Assembly: GCA_039990395.1 (NCBI GenBank)
Contig: JBDXFZ010000139.1
Span: 62,001-126,000, forward strand
Reading direction: 5' to 3'
Length of the DNA stretch: 64,000 nt
Source: CALINF01 sp039990395
GTDB taxonomy: Bacteria > Pseudomonadota > Gammaproteobacteria > Pseudomonadales > Halieaceae
The notes under the pieces are model-generated. The model saw only the letters and a list, made by a program, of their open reading frames with translations. It did no database searches and had not been told where the DNA came from. The position numbers and the translations under genes were made by a program. The stretch's first letter is position 1. Each line of letters opens with the position of its first letter. This document shows, piece by piece, positions 50,679-58,694 of this stretch.

Positions 50679-53498
50679 TTAGAACTTCATGCTGGCGCTC
50701 AGGAAGTAACGTGGTCCGAACAATGGGTAGGTAGAAGGGAATGTGTTGCCCTGCTCCTGTCCGTCGCCCATCACAGTTGGCTCAGTGTCCAGGATGTTAG
50801 TCGCACCGAAGCTGACGTTGTAGCCTTGCTCGAACGCATAGCCAACAGTCAGATCCAGGTAGTACTCTTCATCCAAGCTGGCAACAGCCACTTCGCTGCT
50901 CGGGGTTCCGCCAACAACAACACGATCGTCGTCAACTTCACCGATGTAACGCAGCAGTCCTGAGAACGTCCAGCTACCAGTACGCCAAGTTGCACGTGTG
51001 TTCCACGCGTACTCAGGTAATGGTGATCCACAGGTATCGCCGTAGCTTCCAGCACACTCATAAACAGTGTCGGGCTGGTCTGCTACTGGAGTTACGTCAA
51101 ACTCATCCAGGAAAGTGCTGTTGAAATTGATATCCAGCGTGCTTCCCTGACTGCCGAAACCAAAGGCAAAGTCAGTAGAGTAGTAAACATTGAAGTCAAT
51201 ACCCGACGTTTCAAGTGCGCCGATGTTTGCGTTCAATGCTCGCACTTCACTCACGTTACCATCTGCGCGACGTGTAACCGCCTGACAGTACTCGCTATTG
51301 ATATCCTGAGATACGTTGTAGCAAAGGTTCAGCGTGTTGTTCACACCGCCGCCGAGAACACTAATCGAGTCAGTGATTTCGATATCGTAGTAATCGAGGG
51401 TGATATCCAGGCTGTCCAGAGGCTGCCAGACAACACCAATGGTGAAGGTCTCTGACTCTTCTTCTGAAAGATCGGGGTTACCACCAAAGCGGCCTTCGAT
51501 CTGTCCATTTGCCTGAACAAAATTACCCACCTGATCAGCAGTAAGGCCTGTAGCGACACATGTCTCTACAGAAGTCACGCCTGCTTCAAAGCCATCAGCG
51601 GCACAGGGGTCAACCGCACCTGGGAAGCCATTGAAGGAGCCAGAAAACAGCTCAGAGACGTTGGGAGCACGTACAGCTTCTTGATAGCCTACACGGAACT
51701 TAAGGCTGTCGATTGGTGACCAGTTCATCGCCGTTGCAAAAGAGCTAACGCCGCCAATGTTGGAGTAGTCCGAATCACGGTAAGCGCCCCACAGAGTCAG
51801 GTCTTCCGCGAAGGGTGCACCAGACAACAGTGGTATGGATATCTCACCAAACCACTCATCCGCCTTGTAACGACCAGAAGTCGCTTCGCCAGCGTTAAAT
51901 CCGAGAACATCACCTGATGCCAGGAAGGTATCCGGACGGAAGGTTGACTTGTCTGCGCGGTGCTCGTAACCAAGGACCACAGAAACAGGATAGTCTGCTG
52001 TAGGAATAGTCCACAGGTCACCAAATACGCTGGCCTGAATCACTTCCTGCTCGATATCAGTAACGTTAGTCGCGCCGATATTAACGAAATCGATCGCTTC
52101 CTGGCTGATATTACCTGCACCGAAGATATTCAGAGGCGCACAACCACCTGAGGGATCCTGACATGCCGTAGCATCATCGGTAACCAGAGCCGCTTGCTTG
52201 AAGCGAGTTCTAGACACGTCATTGTTCAGAGAGTTGGACTGGTCCAGGTTTGAAAGGCTGTAGTAAGCATCGTATGACCAGTTGTCGGTAATGGCGCCTT
52301 CAGCACCTACCAACACGCGGAACGCATCGCGCTTATCAATCGCTTGACGTGAACCGTTCTCAACCATACGACGGCCAATGTACAGGTACGCATTGCCGTT
52401 CTCGTCTGCTACGCCGTTCAGAGCTTCTTGCACATCAGGTCCGAAGAAGGCGCTATTTGGGTTAACAGTGATTCCGGTGAAAGCAGGCGTTGGCGCCAGT
52501 TCCTGAGGAACCTTGTTGTATGAGAACGCGTATTCGCCGTAGGTGCGCACGTGTTCGTTAATGTCGTAATGACCAAATGCACTGATCAAGTAGCGCTCTT
52601 GTGGCAACTGCAGGAAGTTGTCGGGAGCGTAGTTGAATCGGTCTTCAGGATCCTGGAAAGCACGACCAGAACCATCAGTGTTGAACGTACCGAGCCTTTC
52701 GCCGTTTGGCAGTGTTGGGCCACCGAAAACACGGCTTCCCGGGATACCAGACGAACCAAAGTTCACAAGACCGAGGCTTCCATCATCTTTAGTTCCGTCG
52801 CCTTTAGCGAACTTGGAAAAATTTCTGTCGCCCTGGAAGATTGCTGTACGCTTTGAGTAAGAAGCGTAGACAACTGCGTTACCGCGACCATCGGCAAAGT
52901 TGCCACCCATGGTGATGTCCATGTTGTACTTTTCACCGTCGTTCTCATCGGTAACATCGTACAAACCAGTAATTTCGACGCCTTCGAAATCATCGATCAT
53001 TTCAAAGTTAACAACACCCGCCAATGCGTCAGAACCGTAAACGGCAGAAGCACCACCAGTTACTACGTCAACACGCTTGATCAGAGTACCTGGAATCGTG
53101 TTCAAATCGACAACTCCAGACTGAGTAGCCGGGATCCAGCGACGGCCGTTTACCAGTACCAGAGTACGAGATGAACCCAGACCGCGAAGGTCGACACGCG
53201 CCGTACCGTCACCTGGGTTGTTAGAACCTGGACCAAAGCTAGGCAAGGTCTGTGGCAGTTCAGCCAGTTTTTGCTCTACGTTGATAGTGCCTGAAAGCTT
53301 GAATTCCTCTGCACTTACGACGGTGTATGGGCTAACCGCCTCCAGATCAGGACGCTTGATACGCGAACCGGTGATTACCACCTCTTCGATCATCTGCTCG
53401 TCCTGCGCGATTGCAGTACCGGCAAAAGGTACGGTTGCAGAGACTGCACCGACGCCTAGTGCCAGCCTTACGGCTGTGCTCAGTTTGTTTGTCTTCAT
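50679..53498 (-). CDS. TonB-dependent receptor, no STN domain
   Basis: A 939-residue outer-membrane receptor. Signal peptide to about residue 31 (AGTAIAQ). The TonB box is close behind (EEVVITGSRIKRPD, 38-51). The plug has YTVVSAEEFKLSGTINVEQK, VDLRGLGSSRTLVLVNGRRW and GASAVYGSDALAGVVNFEMI. The 22-strand barrel ends in the aromatic YFLSASMKF. Paired Cys residues occur in extracellular loops. It lacks the STN domain, so it transports without signalling. Codon use and a strong terminator suggest high expression. It belongs to the same broad class as the receptor at 42.1 kb. Confidence 0.94.
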   Translation of the reverse strand: MKTNKLSTAVRLALGVGAVSATVPFAGTAIAQDEQMIEEVVITGSRIKRPDLEAVSPYTVVSAEEFKLSGTINVEQKLAELPQTLPSFGPGSNNPGDGTARVDLRGLGSSRTLVLVNGRRWIPATQSGVVDLNTIPGTLIKRVDVVTGGASAVYGSDALAGVVNFEMIDDFEGVEITGLYDVTDENDGEKYNMDITMGGNFADGRGNAVVYASYSKRTAIFQGDRNFSKFAKGDGTKDDGSLGLVNFGSSGIPGSRVFGGPTLPNGERLGTFNTDGSGRAFQDPEDRFNYAPDNFLQLPQERYLISAFGHYDINEHVRTYGEYAFSYNKVPQELAPTPAFTGITVNPNSAFFGPDVQEALNGVADENGNAYLYIGRRMVENGSRQAIDKRDAFRVLVGAEGAITDNWSYDAYYSLSNLDQSNSLNNDVSRTRFKQAALVTDDATACQDPSGGCAPLNIFGAGNISQEAIDFVNIGATNVTDIEQEVIQASVFGDLWTIPTADYPVSVVLGYEHRADKSTFRPDTFLASGDVLGFNAGEATSGRYKADEWFGEISIPLLSGAPFAEDLTLWGAYRDSDYSNIGGVSSFATAMNWSPIDSLKFRVGYQEAVRAPNVSELFSGSFNGFPGAVDPCAADGFEAGVTSVETCVATGLTADQVGNFVQANGQIEGRFGGNPDLSEEESETFTIGVVWQPLDSLDITLDYYDIEITDSISVLGGGVNNTLNLCYNVSQDINSEYCQAVTRRADGNVSEVRALNANIGALETSGIDFNVYYSTDFAFGFGSQGSTLDINFNSTFLDEFDVTPVADQPDTVYECAGSYGDTCGSPLPEYAWNTRATWRTGSWTFSGLLRYIGEVDDDRVVVGGTPSSEVAVASLDEEYYLDLTVGYAFEQGYNVSFGATNILDTEPTVMGDGQEQGNTFPSTYPLFGPRYFLSASMKF

Positions 53499-53513
53499 TT
53501 ATAACCCCTGAAT

Positions 53514-53531
53514 TGACAGTAATTAATGTCA
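53514..53531. promoter_or_regulatory. Near-perfect palindrome in the leader of the second TonB receptor gene
   Basis: TGACAGTAATTAATGTCA is an inverted repeat (TGACA-n-TAATTA-n-TGTCA; 16 of 18 positions symmetric), 15 bp before the receptor ATG. It could be an operator, or a leader hairpin controlling translation. I cannot assign it to a known regulator. Confidence 0.5.
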
Positions 53532-53635
53532 GATTTTTAGTGAATAGCTCGCTTTGAATAACCCTTCGCGATTATGCAAAGTCAGCTGTATCGGTATTAG
53601 AACGTAATAAGTTAGTTCCCCCTCAGTATCTTGTT

Positions 53636-53650
53636 TGTGACTTTTTCACA
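53636..53650. promoter_or_regulatory. Palindrome TGTGA-N5-TCACA between the TonB receptor and marC
   Basis: TGTGACTTTTTCACA sits 138 bp before the receptor ATG and 134 bp before the marC ATG. It has the same 5-bp half-sites and spacer length as the site at 34911-34925. Confidence 0.45.
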
Positions 53651-53783
53651 ATTTTACCAACTTATTGGGGGCGACAATGTAAGCAGGATAGGGATAATCG
53701 CCGCCTCCGCGCACTGGGAACGCTCTCTTTGCTCGCATAGCGCGCACCCGTTCCACCTGCTCACATCCCAATTGAGGCCAGAA

Positions 53784-54380
53784 ATGGATAATACAATCGC
53801 TGCTTTTATAACGCTGGTACTGGTGATGGACCCCTTGGGCAATGTCCCCATTTTTCTGTCCGTGTTGAAAGATGTTGAAGGAAAACGCAGGCAATGGGTG
53901 ATCTTCAGGGAGCTGCTCATCGCATTAGCCGTTCTTTTAATGTTCCTCTACGGCGGCAGTTCTGTGCTGAATTTCATGGGTCTCAAAGAGGAGTCTGTGA
54001 GCATAGCCGGGGCCATAATCCTATTTTTGATAGCTATTCGAATGATTTTCCCTTCTCCGCACGGAATATTGGGCGACACTCCCGAAGGTGAGCCATTTAT
54101 CGTACCGCTGGCGATACCGGCGGTAGCGGGCCCGTCATCCCTGGCCTTTGCCATGCTAATGGTGAGTAACGATCCGACGCGCATGCTCGAATGGACAGCC
54201 GCATTAGTTGCTGCGTGGGCCGTTTCCGCCGTGGTGTTGATGTCTTCTCCGCTACTACTTCGCGCGCTAGGCAGTCGCGGCCTGATCGCGATGGAACGCC
54301 TGATGGGCATGATCTTGGTAATAATCTCAGTGCAGATGTTCTTCAACGGTCTCCAAACCAGCCTGCATCTAGTCGACTAG
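53784..54380 (+). CDS. MarC family integral membrane protein
   Basis: A 198-residue inner-membrane protein with six predicted helices. LVLVMDPLGNVPIFLSVL near the N-terminus is the family signature, and PLAIPAVAGPSSLAFAMLM lies in the middle. The family was once thought to give multiple antibiotic resistance, which was later withdrawn; its function is unknown. The start is MDNTIAAF at 53784; the upstream extension of the frame runs through the promoter region. It overlaps the convergent hydrolase gene by 4 bp. Confidence 0.92.
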   Translation: MDNTIAAFITLVLVMDPLGNVPIFLSVLKDVEGKRRQWVIFRELLIALAVLLMFLYGGSSVLNFMGLKEESVSIAGAIILFLIAIRMIFPSPHGILGDTPEGEPFIVPLAIPAVAGPSSLAFAMLMVSNDPTRMLEWTAALVAAWAVSAVVLMSSPLLLRALGSRGLIAMERLMGMILVIISVQMFFNGLQTSLHLVD

Positions 54381-55339
54381 GGTTGCGCACCCGGCGCAGC
54401 AAGTGAGCTCTTATCAAAATGCGCAGCGATTCTCGCAAGATAGAGATTGCGCCAGCGCTCGCTTTCATTGGCCAGATGGTGCCCCGCTTCTGGCAGGTAT
54501 TCAATCGCGCTACCCGGGAAGAGTTCTTCTATACGGCGCATGTTATAGCGCCAGTCTACGGTGGTGTCCTCGCGTCCCTGAATAACCAGCGCCGGGCCAA
54601 CACCCAGATCGCGAAATTCAAGGCCGCTAAGCCAGCGCTTGAGAGCGCCTACCCAACTAACCTGAATTCGAGTCGACTGCATAGGATCTCGTTGAATACG
54701 CTCCAGAAAGTTCAGGTCCGTTGAGTTTTTGGCAAATTTGCGCGGAATGTCATCAATAAAACGATGCGCCAGGGTATGCATCAGACGCACCTGCCACCAA
54801 TCAGCTGGCCGAACGAGTGGGGCAAGCAGAACTGTTTTTTCAAACGGCCAGGGGCCGCACGAGGCCAGGTCGACTAACGCAGCACCCCCGGTACTCTGGG
54901 CGATTACCCTCAATGGCTGCTGGTCGAGGCTGGAGGCTGTCAGCACATCTTTTATTGCCGCGCTATAAGATGAAAAGTCATCGATTCCCGCCCGCTGACC
55001 ACTGGAAAGCCCGTGCCCGGGCAGGTCAAACGCGAGCACGTTGTAGCCGCGCTCAAGTCCAAAGCGAATGAGATGAGCGAACAACCCCACGTGATCAAGA
55101 TAACCGTGTACCAACAGCAATGTGTCAGTTGCGCCCGGCTGCAACCAACGATAAGTGGCTAGGTCAAACTCACCGGATGCCACCCAACCCATCGACAGCG
55201 AGGCGTGCGGAAAAGCCTGAGCGAAATCCAGCCCATAATACGCCAGCAACGGTGCTGACTCGGGTGGCGGCCCAGTGGCGTCGTTCAGAGGCTGGAGTTG
55301 CTCCCGCAGCGCGTCTATTTGCGCCTGAATCAACTCCAC
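54377..55339 (-). CDS. Alpha/beta hydrolase (serine hydrolase, lysophospholipase-like)
   Basis: A 320-residue hydrolase. The oxyanion-hole loop is LLLVHGYLDHVGLF, the nucleophile Ser lies in VIAQSTGGAALVD, the acid is probably Asp in IQGREDTTVDWR, and the base is His in LPEAGHHLANES. FDLPGHGLSSGQRAGIDDF is typical of monoglyceride lipase/lysophospholipase-type members. GTG at 55339 is the start, after AAGGTGG. It lies 34 bp downstream of fba and may be the last gene of the tkt-epd-pgk-fba unit. The substrate is unknown. Confidence 0.85.
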   Translation of the reverse strand: MELIQAQIDALREQLQPLNDATGPPPESAPLLAYYGLDFAQAFPHASLSMGWVASGEFDLATYRWLQPGATDTLLLVHGYLDHVGLFAHLIRFGLERGYNVLAFDLPGHGLSSGQRAGIDDFSSYSAAIKDVLTASSLDQQPLRVIAQSTGGAALVDLASCGPWPFEKTVLLAPLVRPADWWQVRLMHTLAHRFIDDIPRKFAKNSTDLNFLERIQRDPMQSTRIQVSWVGALKRWLSGLEFRDLGVGPALVIQGREDTTVDWRYNMRRIEELFPGSAIEYLPEAGHHLANESERWRNLYLARIAAHFDKSSLAAPGAQP

Positions 55340-55373
55340 GGGGATGCCACCTTAACCACGTGGTTTGAACGAC

Positions 55374-56438
55374 CTATTTGACGCTGGAATACAGCGCACC
55401 TGATGCGTAGGCCTCTTGCATAACCTCCAGCGACTTGACCTTAATCTTGCTGGCGTTGCCCGCTGTACCAAACGACTCGTAGCGAGCGAGGCAGATCTCT
55501 TTCATGGCTGTGGTGGTTGCTGTGAGGAACTTGCGTGGATCAAACTCTGAGGGATTCTCGCTCAAGAAGCGCCGCACTGCACCGGTGGAGGCCAGGCGCA
55601 GGTCGGTATCGATATTGACCTTACGTACGCCATTACGGATGCCTTCCTGAATCTGCTCCACAGGCACACCATAAGTTTCGGGAATCTCGCCGCCAAATTC
55701 ATTGATCACCTGCAACCATTCCTGCGGTACAGAAGACGAACCGTGCATGACCAGATGCGTGTTGGGAATACGCTTGTTGATCTCGATGATGCGATCTATC
55801 GCAAGAATATCGCCCGTGGGGGGGCGCGTGAATTTGTAGGCGCCATGACTGGTACCGCAGGCAATTGCCAGCGCATCCACCTGTGTGGCCTTAACGAACT
55901 CTGCTGCCTCCTCGGGGTCGGTGAGCATCTGCTCATGAGTTAAAATTCCCGAGGCGCCACTACCGTCCTCCTCGCCCGCCTCTCCCGTTTCCAATGATCC
56001 CAGGCAGCCCAGCTCCCCTTCAACCGAAACACCACAGGCGTGCGCCATATCAACGGCGAGCTTTGTTACTGCTACGTTGTAGTCATAATCCATGGGCGTT
56101 TTACCATCCTCACCCAGAGACCCGTCCATCATCACAGAGCTAAAGCCAAGCTGGATGGAGCGCTGACACACAGCGGGAGACATTCCATGATCCTGATGCA
56201 CTACCACCGGTATATGCGGAAATTCGCTTATCGCCGCATCCATCAACGCCCGCAGAAAAGGCGCGCCTGCGTACTTGCGAGCACCCGCACTCGCCTGCAT
56301 GATTACCGGCGAATCGGTTTCATCGGCGGCTTCCATAATCGCCCTTGTCTGCTCCAAGTTGTTCACATTGAAGGCCGGCACGCCATAACCGTGTTCGGCG
56401 GCGTGATCCAACAACTGACGCATACTAATTAGTGCCAT
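55374..56438 (-). CDS. fba: Fructose-bisphosphate aldolase, class II
   Basis: A 354-residue zinc aldolase that splits fructose 1,6-bisphosphate. PVVVHQDHGMSPAVCQRSIQ carries a zinc-ligand His and the catalytic Asp. MDGSLGEDGKTPMDYDYNV, ALAIACGTSHGAYKF and VMHGSSSVPQEW provide further zinc and phosphate residues. The length equals the Pseudomonas-type class IIB enzyme. ATG at 56438 with GAGAGGTAGAG upstream, 45 bp after pgk. Confidence 0.95.
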   Translation of the reverse strand: MALISMRQLLDHAAEHGYGVPAFNVNNLEQTRAIMEAADETDSPVIMQASAGARKYAGAPFLRALMDAAISEFPHIPVVVHQDHGMSPAVCQRSIQLGFSSVMMDGSLGEDGKTPMDYDYNVAVTKLAVDMAHACGVSVEGELGCLGSLETGEAGEEDGSGASGILTHEQMLTDPEEAAEFVKATQVDALAIACGTSHGAYKFTRPPTGDILAIDRIIEINKRIPNTHLVMHGSSSVPQEWLQVINEFGGEIPETYGVPVEQIQEGIRNGVRKVNIDTDLRLASTGAVRRFLSENPSEFDPRKFLTATTTAMKEICLARYESFGTAGNASKIKVKSLEVMQEAYASGALYSSVK

Positions 56439-56483
56439 GAAACTCTACCTCTCATTCAAATGGGGCTTTTAATAAATGCTAGA

Positions 56484-57656
56484 CTAAGCAGACTTCGCCC
56501 GCTCCTGCAGTACTGCTACTGCCGGCAGGGTTTTGCCTTCCACATACTCCAGGAAAGCGCCACCGCCGGTAGAAATATAAGAAACCTGATCGGCAATGCC
56601 GTATTTATCAATAGCTGCCAGAGTGTCTCCTCCGCCAGCCACTGAAAACGCGCTACTGCTGGCGATCGCGGTGGCCAGCGCCTGAGTACCAGCGCCGAAC
56701 TGGTCAAATTCAAACACACCAACGGGGCCGTTCCACAAAATAGTGCCGGCGCCGTCCAGAATTGCGGCTATTTCGGCTTGACCCTTCGGCCCGATATCAA
56801 AAATCATATCGTCAGCTCCTACTGCATCAGTGGAGCACAATGTAGCGGCTGCAGATTCGGAGAACTCCTTGCCGGTAACAACATCCGGTGGCAGTGGAAT
56901 GTGCGCTTTTGCCTGCAGCGCCTTGGCCACAGGTATCAGGTCGTGCTCACACAATGATTTGCCCACAGGCTTACCGCTGGCGGCTAGAAACGTATTGGCG
57001 ATCCCGCCCCCCACGATTAGCTGATCGACCTTATCCGACAAGGTCTCAAGCACCGTCAACTTGGTCGACACTTTGGATCCACCCACAATCGCTACCAGGG
57101 GTCGTGCGGGATCGGTCAGTGCGCGATCCAGTGCAGTCAACTCGCCCGCAAGCAGGGGGCCAGCACACGCGACAGGTGCAAATTTGGCTACTCCGTGTGT
57201 TGAGGCCTGTGCGCGATGAGCCGTACCAAAAGCATCCATCACAAAAACATCGCAAAGCCCCGCATATTGGCGCGCGAGATCATCGTCGTCGCCTTTCTCG
57301 CCCACGTTGAATCGCACGTTTTCCAGTAAGCAGACCTCACCTAAAGGCGCGTCGACACCGGAGCGCCATTCCGCTGCAAGGCGAACGGTTTTGCCAAGCA
57401 ACTTGGATAGATGCAGCGCAACAGGCTGCATCGAGAAATCGGCATCAAACTCCCCCTCTACGGGGCGGCCGAGATGCGACATGACCAACACACTAGCTCC
57501 AGCGGACAATGCCGCCTCGATGGTCGGCAGCGCTGCACGAATACGAGCGTCGCTGGAGACCTTACCGTCTTTGATGGGTACGTTGAGATCTTCTCGAATC
57601 AGAACGCGCTTGCCCGCAAGGTCGATATCTTTCATCTGCAATAGTGGTAGTGTCAT
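56484..57656 (-). CDS. pgk: Phosphoglycerate kinase
   Basis: A 390-residue glycolytic and gluconeogenic kinase (1,3-bisphosphoglycerate + ADP). Features are KRVLIREDLNVPIKDGKV, SHLGRPVEGEFDADFSMQPV, LLENVRFNVGEKGDD and the nucleotide loop VAGGGDTLAAIDKYG. The start is MTLPLLQMKDI at 57656, since AGGAGAG lies upstream; the longer frame runs into epd. Five bases separate it from the epd stop. Confidence 0.96.
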   Translation of the reverse strand: MTLPLLQMKDIDLAGKRVLIREDLNVPIKDGKVSSDARIRAALPTIEAALSAGASVLVMSHLGRPVEGEFDADFSMQPVALHLSKLLGKTVRLAAEWRSGVDAPLGEVCLLENVRFNVGEKGDDDDLARQYAGLCDVFVMDAFGTAHRAQASTHGVAKFAPVACAGPLLAGELTALDRALTDPARPLVAIVGGSKVSTKLTVLETLSDKVDQLIVGGGIANTFLAASGKPVGKSLCEHDLIPVAKALQAKAHIPLPPDVVTGKEFSESAAATLCSTDAVGADDMIFDIGPKGQAEIAAILDGAGTILWNGPVGVFEFDQFGAGTQALATAIASSSAFSVAGGGDTLAAIDKYGIADQVSYISTGGGAFLEYVEGKTLPAVAVLQERAKSA

Positions 57657-57661
57657 CGGTT

Positions 57662-58684
57662 TCAGCTCTCCTTGGGCAGATTCGCCCAGTAACTGGCAAC
57701 ATCCAACATACGATTGGCGTAGCCCCACTCATTATCAAACCAGGTCAATACTTTAACCAGGCGAGCACCACTGACTCTGGTCTGGCTGGCATCGACGATA
57801 GAGGAGCGAGCGTCATGGTTGAAATCACAAGATGCCAGAGGTTCCTGCGTATACCCAAGCACGCCCAGATAATTTTCCTGCGCTGCCGACTCCAACGCCG
57901 CATTCACAGCAGCCACCGACGTATCTTTTGCAACCTGCACGGTGAGATCAATCGCCGACACATTGAGAGTGGGCACGCGTAAAGCCTGTGCCGTAAAGCG
58001 ACCGGCCAACTCCGGCAAAACGCGCTCTATACCAATGGCAAGCTCGGTATCAACAGGAATGATCGATTGTGACGCTGCGCGGGTCTTACGCAGATCCGTG
58101 TGATGATAGGCGTCCAACACTGGCTGGTCGTTCATCGCGGAATGAATGGTGGTCATGGTACCAGTCTCGATACCAAACGCGCGATGCAGCGCATCAATAA
58201 CGGGGACGATACCGTTAGTGGTGCATGATGCGTTGGAGACCACGGTGTGTGAAGGCTCAAGGGTATGATGATTGACGCCATAGACCACCGTAGTGTCGAC
58301 GTTCTGTTGCGCCGGCTGCGAGAACAGCATGCAGCCCGCGCCGGCGTCCATATGCAGCTGTGCCGTGGCACGATCGGAGAAAGCACCGGTACACTCCAGC
58401 ACCATGTCTACGCCAAGGTCAGCCCACGGCAGCGCGGGAATATCGGGTTGGCGCAGCAGAACGATGGGATCACCGGCAACCCGCAGCTCTCCTTCGTTGC
58501 CTTCAATGGCCGCAGGAAACCGGCCGTGGGTAGAATCGTATTTGCTAAGGTGCAGCACAGTTTTTGCGTCTGCCAACTCGTTGACTGCAACAACCATCAG
58601 CTTGTCACGCAACGAGCTCTCGTACAGAGCGCGCAATACGCTACGACCAATGCGCCCGTAACCGTTTATGGCCAGTCGGATCAC
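57662..58684 (-). CDS. epd: D-erythrose-4-phosphate dehydrogenase
   Basis: A 340-residue NAD-dependent enzyme of the GAPDH family. Segments specific to Epd, as I recall the E. coli protein, are VVAVNELADAKTVLHLSKYD, DTTVVYGVNHHTL, TTIHSAMNDQPVLDAYHHTD and TWFDNEWGYANRML. The catalytic Cys154 is in SNASCTTNG and His181 in TIHSAMND. The second Cys of the usual CTTNC motif is Gly158 here. It oxidises erythrose 4-phosphate, made by transketolase next door, toward pyridoxal phosphate. GTG start with AGGAAG upstream. A GAPDH role cannot be fully excluded. Confidence 0.85.
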   Translation of the reverse strand: MIRLAINGYGRIGRSVLRALYESSLRDKLMVVAVNELADAKTVLHLSKYDSTHGRFPAAIEGNEGELRVAGDPIVLLRQPDIPALPWADLGVDMVLECTGAFSDRATAQLHMDAGAGCMLFSQPAQQNVDTTVVYGVNHHTLEPSHTVVSNASCTTNGIVPVIDALHRAFGIETGTMTTIHSAMNDQPVLDAYHHTDLRKTRAASQSIIPVDTELAIGIERVLPELAGRFTAQALRVPTLNVSAIDLTVQVAKDTSVAAVNAALESAAQENYLGVLGYTQEPLASCDFNHDARSSIVDASQTRVSGARLVKVLTWFDNEWGYANRMLDVASYWANLPKES

Positions 58685-58694
58685 GTCTCGCTTC

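Noticed and set aside
57662..58684. Glyceraldehyde-3-phosphate dehydrogenase (gap) as the call
   Set aside because: Sequence blocks and the tkt-epd-pgk-fba context match erythrose-4-phosphate dehydrogenase better; GAPDH kept only as an alternative.
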